Positions 45,866-55,479 are shown, counted from the stretch's first letter. The stretch is 64,000 bases of DNA from JAJZQZ01 sp963790415 (GCA_963790415.1 CAWBOK010000001.1:496001-560000), one strand, 5' to 3'. Numbers and translations are program-made. Notes: generated by a model not told the origin, from the letters alone.

Positions 45866-45941
45866 ATGGTGGCGGGACCCGGATTTGAACCGGGGACACC
45901 ATGATTTTCAGTCATGTGCTCTACCAACTGAGCTATCCCGC
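45866..45941 (-). tRNA. tRNA-Phe (GAA)
   Basis: The full cloverleaf is on the minus strand: acceptor GGCGGGA pairs with TCCCGCC, D arm AGCTCAGTTGGTAGAGC, anticodon loop CTGAAAA with GAA, T loop GTTCAAATCC. CCA is encoded. Confidence 0.97.
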
Positions 45942-46076
45942 CACGCTTAGTGCGCGGCCCACGTCCGGACTACCGCTTGTCGTGCGATCGACCGGGCAGG
46001 GCTCGAATACTAGCCGAGGGAACCGGCCATTTCAAGGTTGCGCCACATAGCCCTGGGGGATACACTGGCAAATATA

Positions 46077-46090
46077 TGAACATCTGTTCA
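46077..46090. promoter_or_regulatory. ArsR-type operator
   Basis: TGAACATCTGTTCA is a perfect 14-base palindrome, extended imperfectly to ATATGAACA/TGTTCATGT. It lies 23 bases before the arsR start, the usual arrangement for SmtB/CadC/CmtR metal sensors. Confidence 0.75.
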
Positions 46091-46112
46091 TGTGTTCACA
46101 CAGGGAGAAGAC

Positions 46113-46493
46113 ATGACCACCGACTCCGCAGTCAGGGAATCCGTCGCTGATGCCGGTGGATCCGCCACCGATACCTCCCGGGAGCACGCCGAACGTGTCG
46201 CTGATCTCTTCAAGGTGTTGGGTGACACGACCCGCGTGCTCATCCTGCAGGCCCTGCTCCGAGGCGAAGAGTTCTGCGTGCACGAGCTGGCCGACGCCGT
46301 CGAGATGAGTCCGTCGGCTGTGTCGCACCACCTGCGCATCTTGCGACACTTCGATCTCATCCGCTACCGGAAGGACGGCCGCGAGGTCTACTATCGCCCG
46401 CACGACGAACACGTGGGGCAGCTCATCGGCGTCTGCAGCGAACACATTCTTCACAGCAGAGGGTTGCCGACCGGGGTGGTCGACCATGTCTGA
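46113..46493 (+). CDS. ArsR/SmtB family metal-responsive repressor
   Basis: 126 residues from ATG 46113 after GGGAGAAG. The winged helix is LFKVLGDTTRVLILQALLRG, EFCVHELADAVEMSPSAVSH and HLRILRHFDLIRYRKDG. The cysteine before the recognition helices (EEFCVHELAD, an ELCVCDL-like position) and the His/Cys residues near the C-terminus (CSEHILHSRG) could bind zinc, cadmium or lead. It overlaps the metal ATPase start by eight bases, so it should repress that operon until metal is present. Confidence 0.93.
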   Translation: MTTDSAVRESVADAGGSATDTSREHAERVADLFKVLGDTTRVLILQALLRGEEFCVHELADAVEMSPSAVSHHLRILRHFDLIRYRKDGREVYYRPHDEHVGQLIGVCSEHILHSRGLPTGVVDHV

Positions 46494-49058
46494 CCAGGTC
46501 AGGACCGAACCGCGCCGAAGCGTCGAGATCCCCGTGTCGTTGCCCGCGCAGGCCGAGTGCGTCGCGTGCGCCGTGAGGCTCAAGGAGACCGTAGAGCAGA
46601 CCAAAGGTGTCTCAGCCGTCGACATGAGTGCGCGAAACGAGACCATGACCGTACACTTCGACCCCGATCTGGTGACCGTCCGCGGCATCGAGGAGCTCAC
46701 CCGCGAAGCCTGCGGCCTCCTCGCCACCCGCTACTGCCACCGCACCTTCGTCCTGGGAGGACTCGACTGCGCCGACTGTGCCCGCTCCATCGAGCGTGCA
46801 CTCGCCCGCAAGCCCGGAGTGCTCTACTCTTCGGTGAACTTCGCGTCCGCCAGACTCTTCGTGGAACTCGACTGCGCCGACATGCCCATCGAGGCGGTCG
46901 TCGCCGACGTCAAAGCCCTCGGCTACCAGGTGTGGACGGAAGAGGAGTACCACGCCCGGCTCAAGAGCCAGACGCCCCGCCCCTTCTACCTTCGCAGCCT
47001 GCGGGCACGATTGACGTTGGTCAGCTTCGCGTTCCTACTCGCCGGCGCCGCCCTCTGGCTGGCGACCTCCCCCCGCACGCCGCGGCCATAGCCCTCCTCA
47101 GCGTGGCGATCGCTGGTAGGTGGCTACCCCGTGGCACGTAACGCATGGAACACGCTGGTCCGCACCCGGAACGTGGACATGAACGTGCTTATGACCGTAG
47201 CCACGATCGGCGCCGCCGCTGTGGGGTCGTGGGTGGAGGCCGCGCTCGTGGTGGCCCTCTTCGGGCTCGGCGAGACGCTGGAGGGATGGGCGGTGGACCG
47301 TACCCGCGGGTCGATCCAGCAGCTCATGGACCTCACTCCCGACGAAGCCCTGGTGCGGCACGAAGACCACGAGGAGACCATGCCCGTGGACCAGGTGCGG
47401 GTAGGGGAGATCGTACTGGTCAGACCCGGCGCGCGTGTCCCTCTCGATGGGGTCGTCGTCAAAGGGCGCTCGTCGGTGGACGAATCGCCCATCACGGGCG
47501 AATCCATCCCCCGGGCGAAGGCGGAGAACGACCTGGTCTACGCGGGCACCATCAACCAACGGGGATCGCTCGAAGTGCGCGTGGCCTCCCTCGCCCGGGA
47601 CTCCACGCTCGCGCGACTCATCGAGATGGTGGAGGAGGCCCAGGGACAGAAGGCCCCCGCCCAACGCTGGGTGGACTCGTTCGCCCGCTACTACACCCCC
47701 GCGGTGATGGCGGTGGCGCTGCTCACGGCCGTGCTGCCGCCTCTCGCTGCTGGGGGAATCGTGGAGCGAATGGGTGTACAAGGCCCTCGCCCTGCTGATC
47801 CTCGCCTGCCCGTGCGCCCTGGTGATCTCCACGCCGGTGGCCATCGTGTCGGCCATCGGGGCCGCGAGCCGCCAGGGCGTGCTCATCAAGGGCGGCGCCC
47901 ACCTGGAGGCGGCCGGCACCGTCACGGCCGTGGCCTTCGACAAGACCGGCACGCTCACCGAGGGCACACCGCGGGTCACGGCGGTACTCAGTTTCAACGG
48001 GGACACCGAAGAGGCCGTGTTGGCCTTCGCGGCTGCCGTCGAGCGGGATTCGGAGCACCCCCTGGCCGGCGCGATACTCCATGCCGCGACCGCCCGCGGG
48101 CGTCGATGTCGGCACGGCCCACGACTTCGAGTCCCTGCCCGGGCGCGGCGCCCGGGCGAGCATCAACGGTTCCACATGCTACGTGGGGAACACCCGTCTC
48201 TTCGAGGAGATGGGCGTCGACCTTGACGACGCCGTGGCCGCAGCCGTCAGCGAGCACCAGGATCGGGGCGAGACCGTGGTGCTGGTGGGCACCGCGGAGG
48301 AGGTCATCGGCGCGGTCAGCGTGGCCGACCAGGTGCGCCCCCTCAGCCGGTCGGCGGTCGCAGGCCTCCGGGCGGCGGGAGTGCGGTACGTGACCATGCT
48401 GACAGGAGACAACCGGCAGACCGCCGCCGCGGTGGCGGCCGATCTGGGTCTGGACGACTACCAGGCCGAGTTGCTCCCCGAGCACAAGGTGCAGGCGGTG
48501 CGTGAGATCGCCGCGGCGCACGGCCCTGTCGCCATGATAGGCGACGGCGTCAACGACGCCCCTGCCCTGGCCGCGGCCACCGTGGGCATCGCCATGGGGG
48601 CAGCGGGCACCGACACCGCTCTCGAGACGGCCGACATCGCCCTGATGGCCGACGACCTCTCGAAAGTCCCCTTCACGATCGAGTTGTCGCGGGCGGCGCG
48701 GGCCACGGTACGCCAGAACATCACGTTCGCGCTGGCTCTGAAGGTGGTGACCCTGCTGCTGGTCTTTCCCGGCTGGCTCACGCTGTGGATGGCCGTCTTG
48801 GCCGACACCGGCGGATCGCTGATCGTGATCGGGAACGGCCTGCGCCTGGTCCGGTATGGGCGTCGCGATGCTTCGCAGGCGGGCCCGGAGCCCGCCGGCC
48901 TGCCGGCGCGGCGCACCGCCCGCACCTCCCCCGGCACGACTGTGGCCGCCGGCTGCAGTCACGGAGGCTGTGCGTGCACGCTCTCGGGACACGCGGAACC
49001 GGGTGGGCACGACCACGACAGAGGCCCTGTTGCGGCGGGCAACAGGGCCTCTGTGTGA
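46486..49058 (+). pseudogene. P1B-type heavy-metal ATPase (Zn/Cd/Pb exporter type), four frameshifts
   Basis: In order: a first HMA-like domain (AECVACAVRLKE), a second with LGGLDCADCARSIE, then the membrane and catalytic core: TGES in ESPITGESIPRA, CPC in ILACPCALVIS, DKTGTLTEG, SEHPLAGA, MLTGDN, GDGVNDAPAL. The tail is CSHGGCACTLSGH and HDHD, a further metal site. The CPC ion motif and the HP motif place it among Zn/Cd/Pb exporters. Frame changes are needed near 47072, 47115, 47757 and 48092, so as given it cannot make a whole protein. If these are sequence errors the gene is complete, and its arsR partner and operator support a working operon. Confidence 0.8.
49018..49054. terminator. Long hairpin at the end of the metal ATPase gene
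   Basis: ACAGAGGCCCTGTTGC pairs with GCAACAGGGCCTCTGT around a short loop, ending next to tRNA-Asp. It lies inside the last codons of the ATPase frame. Confidence 0.7.
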
Positions 49059-49060
49059 GG

Positions 49061-49134
49061 CGGGAGCGACGGGACTCGAACCCGCGACCTCCGGCGTGAC
49101 AGGCCGGCATTCTAACCAACTGAACTACGCCCCC
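49061..49134 (-). tRNA. tRNA-Asp (GTC)
   Basis: Acceptor GGGGGCG with CGCTCCC, D arm AGTTCAGTTGGTTAGAATGC, anticodon loop CTGTCAC (GTC), T loop GGTTCGAGTCC. CCA not encoded. Confidence 0.95.
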
Positions 49135-49185
49135 GCGAATGGTCCGGATAACCGGACTTCGCGACTCCGCCCGCGATACAACCAG

Positions 49186-49257
49186 TGGGCGCAGCAGGTA
49201 TTGAACCTGCGACCCCCTGCTTGTAAGGCAGGTGCTCTCCCACTGAGCTATGCGCCC
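49186..49257 (-). tRNA. tRNA-Val (TAC)
   Basis: Acceptor GGGCGCA with TGCGCCC, D arm AGCTCAGTGGGAGAGCA, anticodon loop CTTACAA (TAC), T loop GGTTCAATACC. CCA not encoded. Confidence 0.95.
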
Positions 49258-49282
49258 GAGCGCCCGCTCGCGTGGAGAGAAG

Positions 49283-49355
49283 TGCCCCCAGGGGAATTCG
49301 AATCCCCGCCGTCGCCTTGAAAGGGCGATGTCCTAGGCCACTAGACGATGGGGGC
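49283..49355 (-). tRNA. tRNA-Glu (TTC)
   Basis: Acceptor GCCCCCA with TGGGGGC, anticodon loop CTTTCAA (TTC), T loop GATTCGAATTC. Third of a tRNA cluster transcribed from the minus strand. Confidence 0.95.
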
Positions 49356-49456
49356 ACGACAACCACTTGGCCGACGAGCGACCGAGGCGGAATGCTAACA
49401 CACGGTCACCCGCCAGGCCACCCCAAGGAGGCCCTTTTTTCTCATCGGGGCGATCT

Positions 49457-49495
49457 GGTGAGCCGTGCTGGGCTCGAATCGGCGATGATCGGATC
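49457..49495 (-). repeat. Degenerate copy of the tRNA-Lys 3' half
   Basis: GGTGAGCCGTGCTGGGCTCG is identical to the tRNA-Lys 3' end at 61620; the following 17 bases match with several changes. It marks a possible older attachment site just left of the accessory genes. Confidence 0.75.
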
Positions 49496-49620
49496 ATGGG
49501 ACCACGTACCGGCCCCCTGCAGAGTGCCAGGTGACGACCGGTCACGCAAAAGCGGGGAGACGAGCAGCGCGTCGTCGCGCTGGGTTTGACGGGAGCCCAG
49601 AAGTGGAACGCAAACGAACT

Positions 49621-50940
49621 ATGAAGCTACTACTGATCCAACCCACCTACTTCCTGAAGAATGGCCGGCTCTTTCGCAGTCCGCGTCGCTGGCTCGTCGG
49701 CATCACCTTGCCCTACCTGGCGGCACTGACCCCTTCTGAATGGGACGTGCGCATCATAGACGAACGACTGGAGCCGGTGGACTTCGACGGCGCGTACGAT
49801 CTGGTCGGCATCAGCTACATGTCGCACCATGCCCCACGCGCGTTCCAGATCGCAAGCCGGTTTCGGGCCAAAGGCGTGCCGGTGGTGGTGGGCGGCTTTC
49901 ACGCCTCCGCCATGCCCGACGAAGCACTACAGCACTGCGACGCAGTAGTCGTGGGCGAGGCCGAGACGGTCTGGCCTATGGTGCTGGAGGATGCCAAGTC
50001 AGGTCGGCTGCGGCGGACATACCAAAGCGACACCTTCCACGACATGAAGGGACTGCCTGCCCCTCGCTATGACCTCCTGGATCTGAGCCGCTACCGGATG
50101 CCGGCGGTTGAGAACTTCATGCCGGTCCAGACCAGCCGGGGTTGTCCTTTCAACTGCCAGTTCTGCGAAGTCACCCGCTTCTATGGCAGGACCTATCGCT
50201 TCCGGCCTGTGAACGACGTCATTCGAGAGATCTTGCAGCTTGGCACGGGCTCCGTCTACTTCGTCGACGACAACATCGCGGCCAGCAGGCCTCGGGCCAA
50301 GGAGCTTTTCGAGGCGCTCAAGCCACTCAAGATCAACTGGACCGGCCAGGTCAACATGTTCACCGGCCAGGATGTGGATCTTCTGGACCTGATGGTGCAG
50401 AGCGGCTGTTTCCATTTGAATATCGGCCTGGAAAGCATAAACCCGGCCAGCCTGAAGGAGATGAACAAGCGCATGAACAAGGTGGAGGACTATGCCTTGA
50501 TCCTGCGCAATCTGCGGGAGCGGGGCATCTTCTTCTCAGTGAACCTGGTGTTCGGCCTTGATAGCGACACAACCGAGACTCTCGCGGAGACGGTGACCTT
50601 CCTGCGCCGAGAGAAGGTGCCCATGTCGTTCATGTGGATCATGACTCCCCGGGTTGGAACTGCCTTGCGCGAGGATCTCGAGGAGCAAGGGCGGTTGCTG
50701 TCCAGCGATTGGAGCCGGTATGCCGGCTCCGAGTGCGTGTACCAACCGACAGGGTTCAGTCCGGCGGAGCTAGAGGCGGCCTTCTGGCATACCTACGCGC
50801 AGTTCTACTCACCAGGATCGATCATCCAACGCCTGATCCCCAGCTCCTTGAATAGGAAGACCTGGCTGATCTCGTTGGCCTCCAATCTGTACTTCGCCTG
50901 GGGCGTGCGGCGGCACCGAATCCCCGTCAATTACTACTGA
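49621..50940 (+). CDS. B12-binding-domain radical SAM protein
   Basis: 439 residues from ATG 49621. An N-terminal Rossmann-like cobalamin-binding type domain (MKLLLIQPTYFL, YDLVGISYMSHHAPRAFQIA, VVVGGFHASAMPDEAL, VVGEAE) is followed by the radical SAM core with SRGCPFNCQFCEVT (CxxxCxxC) and IGLESINPASLKEMNK. Such enzymes methylate or rearrange lipids, cofactors or natural products; the substrate is unknown. The usual cobalamin DxHxxG motif is not seen, so B12 may not be bound base-off. The gene has somewhat lower GC and looks acquired. It lies in the segment between the tRNA-Lys copies at 49457 and 55300. Confidence 0.88.
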   Translation: MKLLLIQPTYFLKNGRLFRSPRRWLVGITLPYLAALTPSEWDVRIIDERLEPVDFDGAYDLVGISYMSHHAPRAFQIASRFRAKGVPVVVGGFHASAMPDEALQHCDAVVVGEAETVWPMVLEDAKSGRLRRTYQSDTFHDMKGLPAPRYDLLDLSRYRMPAVENFMPVQTSRGCPFNCQFCEVTRFYGRTYRFRPVNDVIREILQLGTGSVYFVDDNIAASRPRAKELFEALKPLKINWTGQVNMFTGQDVDLLDLMVQSGCFHLNIGLESINPASLKEMNKRMNKVEDYALILRNLRERGIFFSVNLVFGLDSDTTETLAETVTFLRREKVPMSFMWIMTPRVGTALREDLEEQGRLLSSDWSRYAGSECVYQPTGFSPAELEAAFWHTYAQFYSPGSIIQRLIPSSLNRKTWLISLASNLYFAWGVRRHRIPVNYY

Positions 50941-51156
50941 TATCACCGGTCCGGCTCTTCCGGCGGAACCCGCCGGTGGGAAGTGGCAGGCGTCCTCGCC
51001 GTCAGCGAAGTGAAGATCGCCGAACACCGTGACGTCGTCGTCCCGCCCAAACGCTTTCGGCAGGCGGGACCTTGGGCTCAAGTAGGCGGCTGGTTCGACC
51101 GATTAACTCCTCTGAAATGAACAAGGGCATAGAACGTGCCGACAAAGGAGACAACG
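50941..51156. other. Leader region of the TasA-like operon
   Basis: About 215 bases with the promoter region of the operon; no gene seen. Confidence 0.35.
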
Positions 51157-51726
51157 ATGAGCCGGATGAAGATCCTCTTGGGCAAGCGACGGTTCCACGC
51201 CCTGGCCACCATGGCCGGTGTCATGGTGGCCATCAGCGTGGTCGTCGGTTCGGGCGCCAGCTTCACCGCTCAGACGGCCAACCCCAGCAACGTATTCTCG
51301 GCCGGGACCCTGGCGATGAGCAACACGCCCACCGGCATGAGCACCACCATCAGCAACATGGTCCCCGGCGACTGGCATAACGGCACCGTGGTCATCCAGA
51401 ACACCGGCACCGTGCAGGGCCAGTTCTACCTCGAGCCCGTTGTCATCACGGCAGACTCGAAGGGCTTCGCGGCGCAACTGCAGCTCGTCGTCAAAGACGG
51501 CGGCACCGATATCTACAGCGGCTCCCTTGCCGGCCTCGGACAGCGGGACCTGGGCACCTGGGCAGCCGGTGAGTCGCATACCTACGCCTTCACGGTGACC
51601 TTCCCCGACCAGGGCCGCGATGCCAACGGCGTCGGCCTGGATAACGGCTTCATGGGCGCCAGCACCACCGCCGGCTTCAACTGGACGGCAGTCAGCGTCC
51701 CGCAGGGCAGCCTCCCCACTCCCTGA
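51157..51726 (+). CDS. TasA/camelysin-like secreted protein
   Basis: 189 residues from ATG 51157, after AAAGGAGA. An N-terminal hydrophobic segment (MAGVMVAISVVVGSGASFTA) is the signal peptide, followed by the family start (NPSNVFSAGTLAMSNTPTG) and a jelly-roll-like body (VPGDWHNGTVVIQNTGTVQG). Camelysin/TasA proteins form biofilm fibres or act as metalloprotease-like surface proteins and are processed by SipW. A SipW-type peptidase is two genes downstream, which strongly supports the assignment. Confidence 0.8.
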   Translation: MSRMKILLGKRRFHALATMAGVMVAISVVVGSGASFTAQTANPSNVFSAGTLAMSNTPTGMSTTISNMVPGDWHNGTVVIQNTGTVQGQFYLEPVVITADSKGFAAQLQLVVKDGGTDIYSGSLAGLGQRDLGTWAAGESHTYAFTVTFPDQGRDANGVGLDNGFMGASTTAGFNWTAVSVPQGSLPTP

Positions 51727-51813
51727 GCCTCTGATTCCACCAGGTAGGGCGCGCCACCAGGCCCGCCCTACCCCTCTCCCCCCCGATTCACGCACGGACC
51801 GATCGGAGACCAC

Positions 51814-52356
51814 GTGAGCACCTCGAACCGACCGACCTCCATCTGGAGAGGACTCCTCTCGCTGGTCGTTCTCGCAGGACTCGCGTTCACGCTCCACGCG
51901 GTGGCCTTCTCCGGCGCCGGCTTTACCACAAGTTCCGCCAGTCCGGTCAACGTGTTCGTCGCCGGCAGCCTGTCGCACACCAACGACCAAGACGGCAGGC
52001 TGTTGATCCACGCGAGCGACCTCCTGCCGGGGACCAGCACCGCGGGCACCATGACGCTCACCGCGACTGGCAGCTTGAACGGCGTCTTCACACTCAGGCC
52101 GGCCGACCTGGTCAACACGCCGACCGCGCCACGACTCTCCGACGTGGTCACCCTGACCGTCGAAGACATCACGGGCACGCCGAGGATCTTGTTCAGCGGG
52201 TCGGTGTCGACATTCGCCTCGGCGAGCCTGGGCACGATCGCTCCCGGCACCTCGCGCACCTACAGCCTCACGCTCGCATATCCGGCGGGCACCATGGATG
52301 CCAGCCTGCAGGGCGCTGCGCTGACGCTCAGTCTTCTCGTCACTGGAGAAGTGTGA
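51814..52356 (+). CDS. Second TasA/camelysin-like secreted protein
   Basis: 180 residues from a GTG at 51814. Signal segment LLSLVVLAGLAFTLHAVAFS; mature start GAGFTTSSASPVNVFVAGSL aligns with the first protein (same NVF-AG pattern). The body is beta-rich with Ser/Thr/Ala. Its stop overlaps the sipW start (TGATG). It is probably another fibre subunit or an adaptor of the first. Confidence 0.78.
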   Translation: MSTSNRPTSIWRGLLSLVVLAGLAFTLHAVAFSGAGFTTSSASPVNVFVAGSLSHTNDQDGRLLIHASDLLPGTSTAGTMTLTATGSLNGVFTLRPADLVNTPTAPRLSDVVTLTVEDITGTPRILFSGSVSTFASASLGTIAPGTSRTYSLTLAYPAGTMDASLQGAALTLSLLVTGEV

Positions 52357-52925
52357 TGAATCGCATCGTCCAGCCGGCGGTCACAACTCTGTGCGTCGCT
52401 GCCGCCGCCCTCGTCGTGTTGATGATCCTGGTGCCGGCCGTGCTCGGCCTACAGCGGTACGTGATCACCGGCGACTCGATGACCGGCACGATCGCCAAGG
52501 GCTCTGTCGTCTACTCGCGCCTCACTCCCGTCGGCCAACTGAAGGTGGACGACATCATCACCTTCGTCCCCCCGGGCGGCTCCGGCGCCGTCACCCATCG
52601 TATCGTCAGCATCGACCGGAGCGAAGGAGGCCAACGAGTATTTCGAACCAAGGGCGACTTCAACAAAGCGACCGATCCGAGGCGGATCACCTTCCCCCAA
52701 CCGCGCCAGGCGCGGTACGTCTTCCACATCCCCTATCTGGGCTACGTCCTGGCGGTGCTCTCGATCCGCCTTGTGCGCCTGCTCCTGATCGGGCTCCCGG
52801 CCCTCGTCATCGCCGTCTCACTGCTCTGGTCGTTGTGGCACTCGGCCGACGATGAGATGCAGACCCAGGAGGCGGCGCGCCTGGCGGCCGCCACTCCGTC
52901 CGCGGCTCAGGAGATGCAGTCATGA
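52356..52925 (+). CDS. sipW: SipW-type signal peptidase I
   Basis: 189 residues from ATG 52356. An N-terminal helix (TTLCVAAAALVVLMILVPAV) leads to the catalytic serine in ITGDSMTGTI. The general base is His in AVTHRIVSI rather than Lys, the mark of the ER/archaeal type S26B group to which SipW belongs. FRTKGDFNKATDP is the box E substrate region. A second helix follows. SipW processes TasA-type preproteins, which flank it here. Confidence 0.93.
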   Translation: MNRIVQPAVTTLCVAAAALVVLMILVPAVLGLQRYVITGDSMTGTIAKGSVVYSRLTPVGQLKVDDIITFVPPGGSGAVTHRIVSIDRSEGGQRVFRTKGDFNKATDPRRITFPQPRQARYVFHIPYLGYVLAVLSIRLVRLLLIGLPALVIAVSLLWSLWHSADDEMQTQEAARLAAATPSAAQEMQS

Positions 52926-55190
52926 AGCGCCGACTCTTCCTGTTCGTCGCGCTGACCCTCCTGGCTACCGTGGCGGCCGACGTCGTCTTCTCGGCCGCGT
53001 CCTTCACCACCGCGAGTTCAACGGCGGTGGAGGCGTCCACGTCGCAACTCACCGACGACTGGCTGCAACTGAATGCGGGCAACAACCAGTCGGCCACCGC
53101 GGGCACCGCGGTCGCCACCAAGCCCAGCGTGCTCGTCACCGACGCGAACAACAACCCCGTCTCGGGGTCGCGGTCACCTTCGCGGTCGCCTCGGGCGGCG
53201 GCTCGATCACCGGCGGCTCGGCCACCACGGACTCCTCGGGCATCGCCACCGTGGGCGGCTGGACCCTGGGCGCGACAGTGGGCACGAACACCTTGACCGC
53301 GACGAGCACCGGCCTCTCCGGCTCTCCCGTGACCTTCACGGCGACCGGCACGGCGGGCCCGCCCACCAAGATCACCCTGAACGCCGGCAACAACCAGTCG
53401 GCCACCGTGGGCACCGCGGTCGCCATCAGGCCCAGCGTGCTCGTCACCGACGCGAACAACAATCCCGTCTCGGGCGTCGCGGTCACCTTCGCGGTCGCCT
53501 CGGGCGGCGGCTCGATCACCGGCGGCTCGGCCACCACGAACTCCTCGGGCATCGCCACCGTGGGCAGCTGGACCCTGGGCACGACGGCGGGTACGAACAC
53601 GCTGAGAGCCACGAGCAGCGGCCTCTCCGGCTCGCCGGTGACTTTCACCGCGACCGGCACGGCGGGCCCGGCCACCAAGATCACCCTGAACGCGGGCAAC
53701 AACCAGTCGGCCACGGTGGGTACCGCGGTCGCCACCAAGCCCAGCGTGCTCGTCACCGACGCGAACAACAACCCCGTGTCCGGCGTCGTGGTCACCTTCG
53801 CGGTCGCCTCGGGCGGCGGCTCGATCACCGGCAGCTCGGCCACCACGGACTCTTCCGGCATCGCCACCGTGGGCAGCTGGACCCTGGGCACGACGGCGGG
53901 TACGAACACACTGACCGCGACGAGCAGCGGCCTCTCCGGCTCGCCCGTGACCTTCACCGCGACCGGCACGGCGGGCGCGGCCACGAAGTACATCGTCACG
54001 TCCAGCAATTATAATCCGGTCGCGGGCACCGCCGTGACCATCAGCGCCCAGCTGGCGGACACGTATGGCAACCCCGTGAGCACGTCGGGCCTCACCGTCA
54101 CCTGGACCAAGACCGGCACCGGCGGCACGCTGCCCGGCGGCAGCACCACGAACGCGAGCGGCGTCGCCACGGTCTCGTTCACGACCAGCACCACCGTCGG
54201 CCTGACCTACACCGTCATCGCCACCAGCAGCGGCCCGACCTGCACCGGCACGAGCGCCGGTATCACGACCGTCAGCCCACCCACCAGGATCACCCGGAAC
54301 GCCGGCAACAACCAGTCGGCCACCGTGGGCACCGCGGTCGCCATCGCCCCCAGCGTGCTCGTCACCGACGCGAACAACAATCCCGTGTCCGGCGTCGCGG
54401 TCACCTTCGCGGTCGCCTCGGGCGGCGGCTCGATCACCGGCGGCTCGGCCACCACGAACTCCTCCGGCATCGCCACCGTGGGCAGCTGGACCCTGGGCCG
54501 ACGGCGGGTACAACAGGCTCAGAGCGACGAGCAGCGGCCTGTCGGGCTCGCCCGTGACCTTCACGGCGACCGGCACGGCGGGCCCAGCCGCGACGATCGC
54601 CCTGAACGCCGGCAACAACCAGTCGGCCAACGGTGGGCACAGCGGTCGCCACCAAGCCCAGCGTGCTCGTCACCGACGCGAACAACAATCCCGTGTCCGG
54701 CGTCGTGGTCACTTTCGCGGTCGCGTCGGGCGGCGGCTCGATCACCGGCGGTTCGGCCACCACGAACGCCTCGGGCATCGCCACCGTGGGCAGCTGGACC
54801 CTGGGCACGACGGCGGGTACGAACACGCTGACCGCGACGAGCGGCGGCCTCTCCGGCTCGCCCGTGACCTTCACGGCGACGGGCACGGCGGGCGCGGCCA
54901 CGAAGTACATCGTCACGTCGAGCAACTATAGTCCAGTCGCGGGCACCGCCGTGACCATCAGCGCCCAGCTGGCGGACACGTACGGCAACCCCGTCAGCAC
55001 GTCGGGCCTCACCGTCAACTGGAGCAAGACCGGCACCGGCGGCACGCTGCCCGGCAGCAGCAGCACGAACGCGAGCGGCGTCGCGACGGTCACGTTCACG
55101 ACCAGCGCCACCGTCGGCCGGTACACACGGTCACCGCCACCAGTAGCGGCCCGCCCGGACCGGCACGAGCCCCGGTATCACGACGCGCTA
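52922..55190 (+). pseudogene. Large secreted Ig-like repeat protein with a TasA-like head, frameshifted
   Basis: ATG 52922 overlaps the sipW stop. MKRRLFLFVALTLLATVAAD and FSAASFTTASSTAVEAST resemble the start of TasA-like proteins, so SipW may process it. Then come about seven beta-sandwich domains: unit A (LNAGNNQSATVGTAVA, VTFAVASGGGSITGGSATT) and unit B (NPVAGTAVTISAQLADTYGN), ordered A-A-A-B-A-A-B. They resemble the bacterial Ig-like Big_1/invasin group used for adhesion. Comparing units with each other fixes indels at about 53168, 54497-54515 and 54630, and another near 55119 spoils the end. A complete protein would be about 750 residues. Confidence 0.75.
53077..55190 (+). repeat. Array of ~309 bp near-identical repeat units
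   Basis: The unit start (GGCAACAACCAGTCGGCCA) recurs at about 53077, 53386, 53694, 54303 and 54609. Spacing is 309, 309, 609 (one A plus one B unit) and 307. Units are nearly identical at DNA level, a sign of recent duplication or gene conversion. Confidence 0.9.
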
Positions 55191-55299
55191 GCCGCAGCCG
55201 CCATTGGCCGCACGACACTCCATGGCCGCACGACACTGCGCCCAGCCGTGGTCGAACGTCTTCAAACGGTCGTCAGGCGTAGGTTTCTCAGAGTCTAAG

Positions 55300-55350
55300 T
55301 TTCAGGTGAGCCGTGCTGGGCTCGAACCAGCGACCATCGGATTAAAAGTC
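55300..55350 (-). repeat. Left attachment-site copy of the tRNA-Lys 3' half
   Basis: 51 bases identical to 61615-61665; identity stops exactly after ATTAAAAGTC, in the anticodon stem. Confidence 0.92.
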
Positions 55351-55456
55351 GGCTAGGGACGCACAAATAGGCCCTGCGCAGGCACCTCCCATGTGCTCAT
55401 TTGGTGGCCCCACCCAACGCTGCATGATCAGCGAGTATCAGCGTGCGTCTGCGCGT

Positions 55457-55479
55457 GGTCGTCAGAATGGTCGTCAGAA
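55457..55479. repeat. Pair of TGGTCGTCA words near the left end
   Basis: GGTCGTCAGAATGGTCGTCA, then GA. The same arrangement is at 61543-61565 with one base changed. Confidence 0.75.

Noticed and set aside
53077..55190. CRISPR array
   Set aside because: The repeat period is 309 bases, the repeats are in-frame coding units, and there are no spacers or cas genes.
52922..55190. Phage tail fibre or phage structural module
   Set aside because: The Ig-like repeats follow SipW and TasA-like genes with overlapping codons and a signal peptide; no phage genes nearby.
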